Assembly (NCBI GenBank): GCA_920105625.2 | Contig: CAKKTE020000188.1 | Location: 374,001 to 438,000 of the forward strand | Origin: Clusia tigrina | Lineage: Eukaryota; Arthropoda; Insecta; Diptera; Clusiidae | Direction of reading: 5' to 3' | Length of the DNA stretch: 64,000 nucleotides | In this document: piece by piece, positions 12,752 to 23,006 of the stretch | Numbering within the stretch: the first letter of the stretch is position 1 | Layout of the letters: every line of letters begins with the position of its first letter | The notes under the pieces: generated by a model | Databases searched by the model: none | The model's input: only the letters and a program-made list of their open reading frames with translations | What the model was told of the DNA's origin: nothing | Position numbers and translations under genes: made by a program

Positions 12752-12769
12752 ATCCTACCGGCTGCGCCA
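12752..12769 (-). other. gypsy-1 primer-binding site, tRNA-Ser
   Basis: Plus-strand ATCCTACCGGCTGCGCCA equals the last 18 nt, CCA included, of fly tRNA-Ser(AGA) as I remember it. It stands three bases from the LTR edge at 12773. This primes minus-strand DNA synthesis. Confidence 0.88.
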
Positions 12770-12772
12770 AAA

Positions 12773-13277
12773 TGTTGAGGTATTGTCCTTGTTTGACGGG
12801 GGACGTCCTTCTGCTGCGCGCGTGTATCTGAAAAGCCTAAATCACTCTTTGTAAAAATCACTACATTACACTTTTAGTTTTTAAAATCACAAGCCTTTAT
12901 TTCTTAGAATACTAACTCTTATATACTATTTGCAATTCACAATTACAATACAAAAACTGACCTTTCTGGTGTTCCAGTTTCGCACCTGTTAATTGGTGTC
13001 AGTTGGTCAAGCCAACTGACCTACGCCAATCTGAAATGTTGATGGTGCATTCTAACTTTGAATGCCCTTCGGTGGCTCGACTGCGAAACTGTAGCACCCT
13101 AAAAGTTTACATAATAAATATTACATAGGTAATATTAATTCTAAATACTCGCACCCTAAAAATATGTGCTTTCTTAAGTAACTTTAACGCATGCTAATCA
13201 CACAGAATGTGTGACATCTGTTAGGAGTCGATGCTGTGAGACACTACGCGCAGGCAGCTTCATTCTAGCTAACAACA
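12773..13277 (-). repeat. gypsy-1 5' LTR (505 bp)
   Basis: Plus strand runs from TGTTGAGG to CTAACAACA, so the termini are TG and CA. The left edge is set by the PBS and the right edge by the match to 1-234. The partner target-site duplication lies before the window and cannot be checked. The base after the LTR begins CGCGA. Confidence 0.9.
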
Positions 13278-14099
13278 CGCGACCAGCTGGCTCTGGAAGA
13301 AATAGAGAATGCTCCTGTTGTGCACATTCTCAAATTCATACATAAAGCGGAAAAAATAATGAAGGAACATGACTTTCAGCCACTTCCTTTCTCTAGAGAA
13401 GGAACATCTAGGTAGAAAAGAACCTGATAAATTATTGTGACGATTTGACATCACCAAACGGATGAAATGCTATGGCATTACGGAAGGAACGCCGGTACTA
13501 AACCTATAGGGCATAGTAGATCGGACAATTGTGATCACATGGATCATTAATGACAAATGTAGTATGACACAAAAGATCTTTTAGGTCGCAGTGTCGGCCA
13601 TTGGGCAAACTAATAAAAAAAAAAAAAAAAAGAGGGAGTGTGAGGATGAAATTTTTCCACTGAAAAATTTCACCCACACAAAATCTATTGTTGAAAATGC
13701 AAAAGCACTCAAAGTAGGCGAATCAGATTTTGGCTTCGTTTGTTACGTTCTTTTGTATGAAACAATTCTCAATCTCGTTAAACTTTCAATACGTTAAATA
13801 TTGATTGAGAATCTGTCAGAGTTGTGGAATAACAAGCGTTTGAAATTGAAACAAATATTCAAAGTGGGAATATAAAATCGCGATATAAATATTTCAGTCG
13901 TAATAATACGAACATTCAGTTCACATCAAGCAGTTCTCTCGTTTAGACAACTCTTGTTATATACTCGATGCCTTGTTTACATCTGTACTACTATCGTCGT
14001 CAAGTCCTCTAGTTTAGCTCAAAAGTCGTTGACAGGATCATGGAATAAAAATCATATAATAAAAAAGCGTTGTATATATAAGTCAGGAAAGTGAATCCC
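13278..14099. other. Unassigned intergenic or decayed repeat
   Basis: No convincing gene. A run of about 16 A at 13617-13632 is followed by an imperfect hairpin at 13637-13679 (GTGTGAGGATGAAATTTTTC pairing with GAAAAATTTCACCCACAC), which resembles the end of a decayed transposon. The rest has no LTR match or reading frame that I recognise. Confidence 0.4.
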
Positions 14100-14915
14100 T
14101 GAAATCGTATCCGGGGCCTTTTTTGACTTTAAGCTTTAATCACTTCCTTGACTTCCCCTTTTGAAAATTTTTGTGTGGGCAAACCCATCTGGTAAATGTG
14201 TCCCAAGGTTTCTTTTACTATTTCATCAGTGATTGGAGATGGTTCGATTTCGTGTGGGCTAGACACTCCTTTTAAATATCGTGCAAATGTGAATGATTTT
14301 TCGAGATCACTTTTAGTCCATTCATTTTTTTCCATTTTGATGGCAGTTTATATCAGAGTTGGCCTCTTTAACTCTTTTGTTGCTTTCCAAATGGAGTAGT
14401 CGGTGGCAGCATTAATATCAGGACCACTGAGATAATACTGAAATTGACATTTGTGTTCTTTTTTTAGGAGCTCCTTGAGATCTTTTGAGAGTGTATTTTC
14501 TTGCCCTCAGGATGTCTATTCTATTGCCACTTTTTCTCCCAGCGTTTTTCTCCCAGTTTTTCTTGTACAAGAGAAGGAAATTATAGAGGTGTTGAATTCC
14601 AACCAGCTTGTTGGAGGCAATTATAGAAGTGTTCAATAGCTGTCATGATATCTTCACTAGACTTCAGCGAGTGCTTCAGGTTAATTGGTGAAGTAATTCC
14701 TATCAGTTTTGCTGCTGTAAAGGCAACATTCAGAAGGTCAATCAAAAAATTATTAATTGTAAAATTGGGATAGAGGATAGATCATAGCATGAGCTGCATG
14801 CTATATCCCTAGCCGAAATAGTTTTCATTATGCAAAAGTCTATTAGGCCGTGAATTTTATATTTATCGGTTAGCCAATACGTTAGAGAGCCTGAGGAAGC
14901 TGTGAAAAGATTTAG
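14100..14915 (-). pseudogene. Jockey-like LINE fragment: endonuclease end to RT start
   Basis: Minus-strand translation, with several stops and shifts, gives in order: the end of an APE-type endonuclease (LTYWLTDKYKIHGLIDFC near 14880), the linker typical of Jockey elements (TAIEHFYNCLQQAGWNSTP near 14620), DYSIWKATKELKRPTL near 14380, a 68-codon open piece (14335-14129), and the first RT block (KKGPGYDF) at about 14105. No ends, tail or target duplication are visible. It is a dead internal fragment. Confidence 0.75.
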
Positions 14916-15189
14916 ATTTGTTATAGTGTAAACAATGACGGGAGCGCAGAAAATATGCAACGAACAAACTATTATACCTATTGCAATGATGAGCCAATTA
15001 ATTATAACAAAGAAACTAAATCCAGCGATAAGAAAACGTACCAACAAACACAACGCACCGAAGAAGACAAAATACAACGGCTCCAGACAAAACTTCTTCA
15101 CACACCAGAGGTGCCAGACAACGCTTTGAAAATACTCAAGTTAACTCAGCCGATCTACTACAATAACAACAAAAGCACGAATAGACGAT

Positions 15190-15275
15190 AAGAGCAAAAA
15201 GAACAACAACAACAACAAAAGTACGAATAGACTATACGAGCAACAAGAACAACAACAACAACAACAACCATACAG
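15190..15275 (+). repeat. CAA-rich simple repeat in LTR-X U3
   Basis: Two imperfect copies of a roughly 45-bp unit, each ending in a run of CAA (for example AACAACAACAACAACAAAAG). The U3 regions of LTR-Y and LTR-Z have similar CAA/TTG runs in the matching position. Confidence 0.75.
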
Positions 15276-15665
15276 CTACAGAAGCCAAAACACAAAGCAG
15301 CCACGACACAGCGATCGCTACATACGCCGTCAGTGCGGACATAGCATAAAAAATAAAGGAAAAATACAAATGTTTAAACGCAATAGTAAATTGAAACATT
15401 TACTAGAATTACAACAACAAGAACAAAGGCGACAACAACAACTTTACGGCCGACAGCTAGGTTTTGGTCCAAGCTGACTGCTGACAACAACACTTTAGGC
15501 AAACTAGGAACCACTGCAGCCAGGTGATTAACCACTATAAGTTGAAGGTGGTCCAAAGTCAACTGGCTGCAACAACAAGCATAGGCTTGACAACAGACGA
15601 AGCCCGCCAACGGAGTAGGAACCATACAACGGTGCACCTGCAACAACATAAGTGATGGCTGGGGC

Positions 15666-15673
15666 TATATAAG
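15666..15673 (+). promoter_or_regulatory. TATA box of LTR-X
   Basis: TATATAAG in a GC-rich context (GGGGCTATATAAGCAGAATG). Comparable boxes occur on the minus strand in LTR-Y (about 38078-38087) and LTR-Z (about 63681-63690), each 80-200 nt upstream of the hairpin array. Confidence 0.7.
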
Positions 15674-15861
15674 CAGAATGGTCTGGGCAGTGGGTCTCTT
15701 TGATCCAGCATCACTCGACGAGGACGCATCGAACTAAGCTCTTGGTATCATCATCCAGCGATAATGACATACCAACAAACCATGGCGAGACTCCAAATTA
15801 GAACAAAGGCATAGTAGACTTTTAGTCCCACATTTTGACTAAGACCAATTAAAAGACAGCA

Positions 15862-16110
15862 CCACGAGTTTATGCTTCTACCGATTCTTGCGGGGCCTAA
15901 TACTCCAAGGCAGCACCACCAGTTTATGGTTTTACCGATTCTCGTGGAGACTAAGACCCACTTCAAGACAGCACCACAAGTTTATGGTTCTACCAATTCT
16001 CGTGGAGACTAATACAAACTCTAAGACAAAGCCAGGCGTTTATGGTTCTACCGATTCGCCCTGGTACTAGTACACACTTACACGACAGTACCACGAGTTC
16101 TACCTGGTGT
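15862..16110 (+). repeat. Hairpin array of LTR-X, unit about 58 bp
   Basis: Four full copies and a partial fifth of a 56-60-bp unit. Each has a near-constant 18-nt core, TTTATGGTTCTACCGATT with few changes, flanked by a short inverted repeat. Units 1-3 have CCACxAG with CTCGTGG-type arms. Unit 4 has CCAGGCG with CGCCCTGG, a different stem that still pairs. The array lies about 200 nt downstream of the TATA box, so it should be in the transcript. Confidence 0.82.
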
Positions 16111-16311
16111 TGGGGACCAGCACCGCCAACAGTGAATACACAAGCGGAACACTATAGAGACTCTAATATAAGAATAGTTTATACAAAATACACGATTATA
16201 TAAAATAAAAATAAATAAAGAATATATATAAAACTGTACCACGAATATAAATTTCTGTAAACGACCCCTGGGACCCGTTGAGTTCTACCCCAGTTAAAAT
16301 AAAGAGTCGTA

Positions 16312-16682
16312 AAAATTCTTAACCATCTTCGTTCTATCTATATTCAGTAACTACACCACACACACAACTACTCCAACGAACTTGCACTCCACAACTACTT
16401 TTTAATTACGACCGAACGGTATGTTACAGTTAGGAATGTATATAGAGTTTCTTTTGTCTTTCATTTTCGTTCAGTCGTTCAGTTTGGTTGATTCTTAAAA
16501 TATATTACTCCTCCTCTCTATAAATCATACAATACTCCTGTATTGTTTACAACTTAGATTTATAACATATTCGCTATTGAGGGTTACAATTATTTTTATT
16601 AACATTTATTTATTTTCAACAATTTCTTTCATATCTCTTGTGTCTTGTGTACAACAGTCTTCAAACAAATTAAGAATAATAA
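16312..16682. other. Unassigned, possible LTR scrap
   Basis: AT-rich sequence with no frame or repeat partner in the window. TGTTACAGTTAGGAATG at about 16423 could be the start of some LTR, but nothing confirms it. Confidence 0.3.
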
Positions 16683-17285
16683 GCCTCGTTTCACACAAAA
16701 CGGCAACGGCGCGACTTTGCATATCACGGCGATGATAAATATACACAAAACTGCACAACAAAGTCCCAAAACCAAAACAATATTTAAAATTACGGCGCCG
16801 CAGTCCGACTCTATATGAAATTAGACACCAAGTGCGACAAAATCATTTTCCCCCAGTAATTAAAAAAGGTCTCCTCCGCTCTTTTTGTGTTTTATGTTTT
16901 AATTGGATTTCTTACACAATGGAGCGTAGATATACGTACACACACTTTGCATTAAGGCAATAATAATTCAATTTGAACTTTCTGCTGTCTCATATGTAAG
17001 TACGTATAAAAATTTCTCTGCAAGTGCTACAAAATCAATTTTCCAAAGAAATTAAAAAAGGTCTGTCTCGTCGGTTTTTTTCCTCCAGAAATTAAAAAAA
17101 AACGAAAAAGATGCAAGCAAAATTGCCAAAATAAACAACAAAATCGTTGGACGGTTGAAAGTTGCCGCCGGCAACTATGCGAATTGCGCAGTATTCTTTA
17201 TTTTGATTTGGCATTTTTGTTTTGTTTTGTTTTCATCGCCGTGATATGCAAAGTCGCGCCGTTGCCGTTTCTTGTGAAACGAGGC
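16683..17285. mobile_element. MITE with 53-bp terminal inverted repeats
   Basis: The left terminus 16683-16735 (GCCTCGTTTCACACAAAACG...) and the right terminus 17233-17285 are inverted copies with two mismatches in 53. The 603-bp interior is non-coding and holds a diverged internal repeat around AAATTAAAAAAGGTCT (near 16858 and 17050). TAA stands at both outer edges, a possible 3-bp target duplication that would fit PIF/Harbinger (TWA). That family call is tentative because no transposase is present. Confidence 0.8.
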
Positions 17286-17326
17286 TAAGAGTAAAACAAA
17301 AATAGTAAAGGCGAAGATAAGGTGTT

Positions 17327-17579
17327 TGGGGAAAATTGTCCAAATAAAAAAACCAAGAGATTATTTGTATTTTAACACGTTTACTGTTCACTTAATTTTA
17401 ATAACTTTCATCTAAGACTAATTCCGCGTGTCTCCTCTAAACTCAACCAAAACCGGAAACTCCCAAAAAAGAGAAACATGTATATAGTATAACACAAAAA
17501 AAGAAACTTAGAATAAAAGGAATCAAGAATAATATAAAACAGGGCTGCATTGACATATTTTCTTAGACAATCAGTAACA
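17327..17579 (-). repeat. BEL-B 3' LTR
   Basis: Plus strand TGGGGAAAATTG to CAGTAACA, so element sense starts TGTTACTG. It abuts a purine-rich tract in element sense (complement of TTTCCGCCCACCT). It matches 22285-22536. Confidence 0.92.
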
Positions 17580-19005
17580 TTTCCGCCCACCTCATCCAGA
17601 CTCTGCGACGACCCGAGAACCGCCCACCATATGCGGATGAGTTATCTGGTTGAGGCTCGATCGGAAGCAACGAAACCTTGGAAATTGGGCGCTTGAGAAC
17701 AGTGTCCTTGGTCCTGATAGTGACAACCCGGATTTGCCCGTCTTCTCCTGGAAATGTCTCGACGATTCGACCCAAGGCCCATTGAGTTGGGGGCAAACGA
17801 TCATCGCGGAGTAGGACCAGTCGACCAATGGAAATGTTCTTTTGCTGTTGTTGCCATTTAGGTCGGGTGTGCAGCTGGTGTAAATAGTCGAGCGACCATT
17901 TGCGCCAAAAATCTTGATGCATTTGGCTGAGCTGCTTCCATCGACTCAGCAGTTGAGGTTTCAAATCTAGGCTGCAAGGCTCTGGGAGCGATGTACGAGC
18001 TCGACTCGCGAGGAAGTGGCCGGGGGTCAAAGCCGTGAGGTCAGTGGGATCATCAGTTAAAGCTGATAACGGCCGTGAGTTAAGGCATGCCTCTATTTTC
18101 TTCAGCATCGTGTAAAACTCTTCAAACGTCAGCGTGATTGCACCAGCTACCCGTTTCAGGTGACACTTAATGCTCTTCACCCCAGTTTCCCAGAGCCCCC
18201 AAAGTTAGGGGCAGCTGGGGGAATGAAGTGTCAGTTCACGCCAAGCTTAGAAACATGTAGTGCAGCTGCGCTTTGTTGGGCGTGAAAAGTGTGTGGTTCT
18301 TCTTTTAGAAAGGTGTTCGCGCCAATAAAATTCGTTCCGCGATCATTGGAAATATCGGAGCAGATCCCACGCACTGATATGAATCTGCTCAATGCGGCGA
18401 TGAAGGCTTCTGCTGTCAAGCCGCTTACCAGCTCCAAGTGGATCGCTTTGGTTGGCAGGCAAACAAAGAGTACGACGTACGTAACCTTTGTAACTTCGGT
18501 GTCCACGACCCTTGGAAGTGCGAACGCTAAAGGGCCCGGCATAGTCCACACCGGTGTGCATGAAAGGCAAGGATGGATTGCAGCGTTCAGATGGCAAGTT
18601 TCCCATAATTTGTGTTAGCGGCGCACATGATTGGCGAAAGTATGGGATGCAGCTTCGAATTATTCCTTTGACCACAGTGCGGCCGTTGATAATCCACCAT
18701 AGTCTGCAAAGGAACTGCAACGTTGCTTGTGTGCCTCCATGTAGCGTTCGTTGATGTACGTCTTTGATGCGTAGTGCAGTCAAAAGGTTGATCTTTGTTA
18801 GTAATATTGGATAACATTCGCTGAAAGGAATGTGCGCGTTGTTCAACCTCCCACTGAGCCGCAGGATTCCCTCAGCATCTAATGTCGGATTCAGTTTGAT
18901 AAACTGGTGCTTACAGGAATCGGTTGGTTGCGTTGCAGACAATGAATTTCTTCTCGAAAAACAGCGGGTTTTTTGCGGACGGCATTGACAAACCGCTGAC
19001 ACCAA
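17563..19005 (-). pseudogene. BEL-B integrase
   Basis: Three overlapping minus frames together make a BEL/Pao integrase. 19005-18343 holds the zinc-binding N-terminal region (HQRTLHGGTQATLQFL, then CIPYFRQ) and the first core block (MHTGVDYAGPF). 18551-18231 continues in another frame with LPTKAIHLELVS and the second acidic block (ISNDRGTNFIGA). 18180-17563 carries the C-terminal part (KKIEACLNSRPL, LTPGHFL, LLRDDRLPPTQWALGRI) usual in this superfamily. The frame changes near 18480 and 18200 break it. It would insert cDNA into the genome. Confidence 0.88.
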
Positions 19006-19133
19006 GCTGTCGTGGCGAGAAGTATCTCAAGTGTGGAGTAGTTCTCCAATAGAAACGATGGCGCAGCCTCGGCTTGAGCTATGCAGGCTTGTACCTGTTT
19101 CAGTTCGGGTACCTCGTCAGGAATTTGTAGCTT

Positions 19134-19841
19134 TTATTGTGGCCAATGTGCTTGGGCTAGCTTCAACCACGAAGGACCGGACCACCAAAGCGGGTGGTCA
19201 ATCAGTTCGCTTGTTGTTATGCCACGGCTGGCACAATCCGCCGGGTTGACCTTTGTCGGGACGTAGTTCCAAACCCATGCGGATGAAATGTCCTGGATTT
19301 GTATAACTCGGTTGGCTACAAACTCTTTAAGCTTTCCAGGACTTGTTCGAATCCAATAAATTGTTGTTATGGACGACCAGAGGTAAGTTTTGGTCTGATG
19401 CACATCGAAATGAAAAACGCTGTGTACCTTTCGAGCAAGCTTAGCTGCGAGAAGAGCTGCACACAGCTCAAGCCGCGGTATGACACGCTTCAAGGGAGCA
19501 ACCTTCGTTTTTGCAGTGAGCCAGTGCACGGCTGTGTTGTTCGATGAAATGACTTTTAGATATGCAACTGCTGCATACGCCTGGGTAGATGCATCTGCAA
19601 AGGCATGAAGCTCATACGATGAACTGTCTGACGACATATGTATCCAGCGCGGGATTTTGACCTTAGCAAGGTTCTTCAAGTCGTTGCGGAACTCGATCCA
19701 GTTTGTTTGAAGTTCGCTTGTGAGCTCGTCATCCCAGTTTAACCCGGTAAGCCACAGGCGTTGAAAGAAGATTTTGCCTCGAATAACAACTGGAGCGAGG
19801 AATCCAAGGGGGTCGAAAAGTTCAGACACGTCCGAGAGCAA
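19134..19841 (-). pseudogene. BEL-B RNase H region
   Basis: A 235-residue frame starting LSDVSELFDPLGFLAPV, the conserved BEL/Pao segment after RT, followed by RNase H motifs (ELHAFADASTQAYAAVAYL, then PRLELCAALLAAKLA) and VPTKVNPADCASRG. It is in a frame different from RT (19887-20546), so at least one shift lies near 19860. Confidence 0.88.
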
Positions 19842-19886
19842 CTGTCGTTTTGTAAAAATCTCGATTGTATAATCAAGGCTAACTCT

Positions 19887-20546
19887 CTATCTGAACTCGT
19901 CCGTCTGAGTGTACCAGATCATGCCAAGAGCAGTAGTTGCTTCATCGAATGATACCTCTAGCTTATCCGCAGGTTTGTCCTCATTCGGTGCGATGGTCTC
20001 CAAAAACGACGAAGAGTTTGAATTCCACTTCCATAACGTGAATCCACCTGTTTGCAGTAGTGCCTTGAGCTGCTGGGCTTCCTTGACTGCAGCAGCTGGG
20101 TCATCAGCGCCAGACAGCACATCATCGACGTAAAAATTATTTAACAGTGTTTTTGATGCGTCTGGATAGCGCAGTTTTTCATCGCTAGCGAGCGTGCGAA
20201 GATCGTTAATCGCAAGGTACGGCGAGCAGTTCGTTCCATAGGTGACGGTTAAGAGCCGAGAAGGTGTCGGTACATCACGTGTACTGGTTCGCCATAAAAT
20301 TCGTTGGAGATCAGCGTCTCTCCTGTCGATCCAGATCTGGCGATACATCTTTTCGATATCACCAGTGAAGGCTATCTGATATCGACGCCAGTTACGCACA
20401 ATTGTTGTGAGGTCATTTTGCATTTTGGGGCCAACATGCAAACAATCATTAAGCGACACACCCAAATCGCTCTTTTGCGAGGCGTTAAAAACCACTCTCT
20501 GTTTAGTGGTTGAGCTTGATTCTTTTATTACGCCATGATGTGGCAA
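19887..20546 (-). pseudogene. BEL-B reverse transcriptase
   Basis: A 219-residue frame with RVVFNASQKSDLGVSLND, FTGDIEKMYRQI and the catalytic NFYVDDVLSGADD, all typical of BEL/Pao RT. Its N-terminal part lies in the frame of 20528-21310. The two overlap by 19 bases out of phase, so RT itself is broken near 20535. Confidence 0.9.
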
Positions 20547-21310
20547 TCGTTCGTAGTTGAATGATCCGCAATTTGTTCCATGTGGCCAAGCACCAGATAC
20601 TCGTTCAAGAATTTGTCGTAGCTTTGCTGCATGACTGTGTTGTGTTTATTTTTAAATAGAGCTGTATCTTTGAAGGCAGGCTTCGCATCCAGAGAGCTCT
20701 GGAAAATTTCTAGAGTTCGAGTAAGATTCTCTAAAAACTCTTTAAGTTGATCGACAGTAGGCATTTCGTCACCAGAAGGGAGGGAAAGCTCCCAGGCTTT
20801 TCTGGTAACTGGGTCCAGTTTGTGGACGATCATTAAAACTAACCAATCATCCCAGTGGTCAACAGGGCGATTCAGTTGTTCTAGCGCGCGAACCGCTGAA
20901 ATGACGCCATCGAGCAACTTTCGTAAATTAGATGCGCTTTCCGTTTGAGCGGCTGGTAGGTGACTAACTTCAGCTAAGTGCGCGTTAATGATGACGCGCT
21001 TATTCTCGTATTTGCTTCTGAGCAACTCCCAAGCAATGGAAAAGTTTCCATCAGTGATTGTTATATTTTCGAGTGCGTGCGCTGCTGCACCGGTAAGGCT
21101 ATCTTTCAGATACTGCAACCGCTGAATGTTTGCAAGTGATGTGTTGTTTATGACCACAGACGTGAAGAGATCCTTGGATGGATACCATTTTAAAAAGGAT
21201 CCATCGAATGGAGGAATCTTCAGTCGATGTAGACTCTGAGCTGGGCTATGGTGAACGACAAATGATGAAATCACCCATAGCCTCAGCGTAAGTACATTCA
21301 ACGTCATCAT
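20528..21310 (-). pseudogene. BEL-B gag joined directly to RT N-terminus
   Basis: A 260-residue frame. Residues about 25-205 are BEL/Pao gag (LKIPPFDGSFLKWYPSKDLF, LRKLLDGVISAVRAL, RTLEIFQSSLD). From about residue 210 it reads as the segment just before RT (FLNEYLVLGHMEQI). The zinc knuckles and protease normally found between them are absent, yet the frame is open across the join (near 20685). This is an in-frame internal deletion, not a natural protein of the family. Confidence 0.8.
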
Positions 21311-22284
21311 ACTCGACTAAATGCACTTCAGTAGATTTATCTTTTAAATCAGTTTCTATGCTCACTTCGTTGTAGAGCGCCACATATTTTGCCCAATATT
21401 GTTCCAGAAGTTGTCTGCGTGCAGTAAAAACCCTTTGGTTTGTTTTACTTTAGCAGTTTTCGCGTATTTGCGGCAAATTTTGTGATAATTGCTTCACTTG
21501 TCTTCAGCTACATTAACTTGTCCATTTTTTCCGATTTTAATGCCGGTTATGTACTTCAAAATATGTTAAAAGGTATTTCCAAATTTCACAGTACGAAACA
21601 GAATCAAAATGGTCGTCGAAATTTATTATTTTCTCCTTTTAGAGCAAACATAACAAAAAAATGCCGAAAGGAAACCAAAATATGAAAGTAACACAGAAAA
21701 TATGGAATGGAAAAAACGAAAATGTTAACTGCGCGCACGACTCACACTTTGCTGTGTTTTTTTCTTCTTCCCTGTTGTTCTAGCTGAACTTGTTGGTGTT
21801 TTATGTTCGAAACAGACAGATATTGCCGACATCGCTGCGACGCGCTAAGCGGAGACTGCTCTGTCCTTAGACACTTTTACGAAAATGTGATTGCGCAGGT
21901 TTGAGGTTAGGGCTTTCGCGACATGAGGAAAAGTTGTCCCACTCTGCCCAAGCAAATGTTCAACTTTGGAGAACAACGTTGCGCACACGCACTGCGGTCA
22001 CTTTGTCAAATTGATTGAACCCGCACGGATAAGATTATTTGGAGCCCGTTGTGGAAATAGATTCCCTTGTTTTGAACATTTTATCACAGCCGGTGGAGGT
22101 AGACTCTCTTCGTCACGCCACGCACGGAATAGGGTTTAGGTTATAGTCACTCGCGTAAGGAAACAGGTTCACTTGAATCGATAGGTTGGAAGTAGATTCC
22201 TTTTTTTTTCTTTTTAGTTTGGAAGTAGATTCCTTTTTCACTTTTGCTTAAAGGGAGCAGATCCCCGCAAGGGATGACAATGTA
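21311..22284 (-). other. BEL-B leader
   Basis: Sequence between the 5' LTR and gag, with no convincing PBS against any tRNA I can recall. A short repeat, GGAAGTAGATTCCTTTTT, occurs twice at about 22185-22250, with further GTAGA-TTCC variants upstream. Part may be N-terminal gag in broken frames. Confidence 0.55.
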
Positions 22285-22536
22285 TGGGGAAAATTGTCCA
22301 AATAAAAAAACAAGAGATTATTTGTATTTTAACACGTTTACTGTTCACTTAATTTTAATAACTTTCATCTAAGACTAATTCCGCGTGTCTCCTCTAAACT
22401 CAACCAAAACCGGAAACTCCCAAAAAAGAGAAACATGTATATAGTATAACACAAAAAAAGAAACTTAGAATAAAAGGAATCAAGAATAATATAAAACAGG
22501 GCTGCATTGACATATTTTCTTAGACAATCTGTAACA
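22285..22536 (-). repeat. BEL-B 5' LTR
   Basis: Matches 17327-17579 except for a one-base gap in an A-run and an A/T change near the end. Ends at TGTAACA. Confidence 0.92.
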
Positions 22537-23006
22537 TAAGGTGTTGGTATATTGTAGTAGGTTGGTAAAATTATAGTTAATGTAAATTTAAATAGTTATC
22601 TATGTCGACTTTTTTTAAAGGTTTAAACTAAATAAAATTATGATATTACAAAGTAAAAATTGTAATTATAAACATATCAATTGATCCAAAAACAATAGAA
22701 AATTGTATACATGTATGTGTAAAAATCAAGCGAAATTATACATTTGTGATTTGCATGTTATTTCTTGTTAACGGTAAATGCTAAATATGTAAATTTTATA
22801 TAAGCCAAAAATTAAATATTTTATTTTATTTATTTGTTTATTTTTTATTTCTCTTACAAAAAATAAGACCATTTCTCTGTGCGTAAAACTGCTGTTCTTA
22901 AGTTCTATTTGGTTTTTATTGTTATGTTATCTTTTAGTTGGGTATTTTAGTGAAAATGTATACCGTCTTTTAATATTGATTGTATGGATATTCTGTAGCT
23001 TTGATT
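22537..23006. other. AT-rich spacer, no gene seen
   Basis: Includes the right copy of the 9-bp BEL-B target duplication (22537-22545). The remainder is AT-rich without recognisable coding. It may be what is left of the 3' part of Errant-B, but there is no LTR match. Confidence 0.4.

Larger units (their letters stand above)
7884..13079 (-). repeat. 2598-bp tandem duplication inside gypsy-1
   Basis: Unit 1 is 7884-10481 and unit 2 is 10482-13079, with a constant offset of 2598 bp. Each holds the LTR fragment, PBS, leader, gag N-terminal segment and the first part of gag. By eye about six substitutions separate the copies, fewer than expected from the LTR divergence, so the duplication is younger than the insertion. 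Both borders carry ACTG: GCACTGTTACTG in gag and CGACTGCGAAACTG in the LTR. This fits joining at a 4-bp microhomology. Confidence 0.93.
1..13277 (-). mobile_element. Ty3/gypsy LTR retrotransposon 'gypsy-1' (3' LTR cut by window edge)
   Basis: A nearly complete element read on the minus strand. In element order it has the 5' LTR (13277-12773), a tRNA-Ser PBS, a long leader, gag, protease, RT, RNase H, integrase, a 2.8-kb non-coding tail, a polypurine tract and the 3' LTR (234-1, its last 271 bp outside the window). A 2598-bp segment is tandemly duplicated near the 5' end. The two LTR copies share 234 visible bases with about five differences, so the insertion is not brand new. Pol carries in-frame stops and at least two frameshifts, so this copy is not autonomous. 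No env frame was found. The tRNA-Ser primer recalls the 17.6/297 lineage, but the subfamily is not certain. Confidence 0.9.
14930..16311 (+). repeat. LTR-X: lone Osvaldo/Ulysses-like LTR
   Basis: The right end (ACGACCCCTGGGACCC to AATAAAGAGTCGT) matches the U5 end of LTR-Y and LTR-Z. Upstream come AATAAA signals near 16205, a hairpin repeat block (15862-16110), a TATA box (15666) and a CAA-rich U3, the same order as in the other two. No PBS or coding region follows, so it is a solo or truncated LTR. The left edge is uncertain: TGTAAACAATGACGGG at about 14927 is only a guess. Confidence 0.7.
17327..22536 (-). mobile_element. BEL/Pao retrotransposon 'BEL-B' with internal deletion
   Basis: A minus-strand element of 5.2 kb bounded by LTRs of 253 and 252 bp that differ at about two positions, so it is young. 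The order on the minus strand is LTR, leader, gag fused to RT, RNase H, integrase, purine-rich tract, LTR. The C-terminus of gag, its zinc knuckles and the protease are missing. The flanks carry TAAGGTGTT on both sides (17318-17326 and 22537-22545), an apparent 9-bp target duplication. Confidence 0.92.

Noticed and set aside
12752..12769. tRNA-Ser gene fragment
   Set aside because: Only the 3' 18 nt and CCA match, directly beside an LTR, so it is a primer-binding site and not a tRNA gene.
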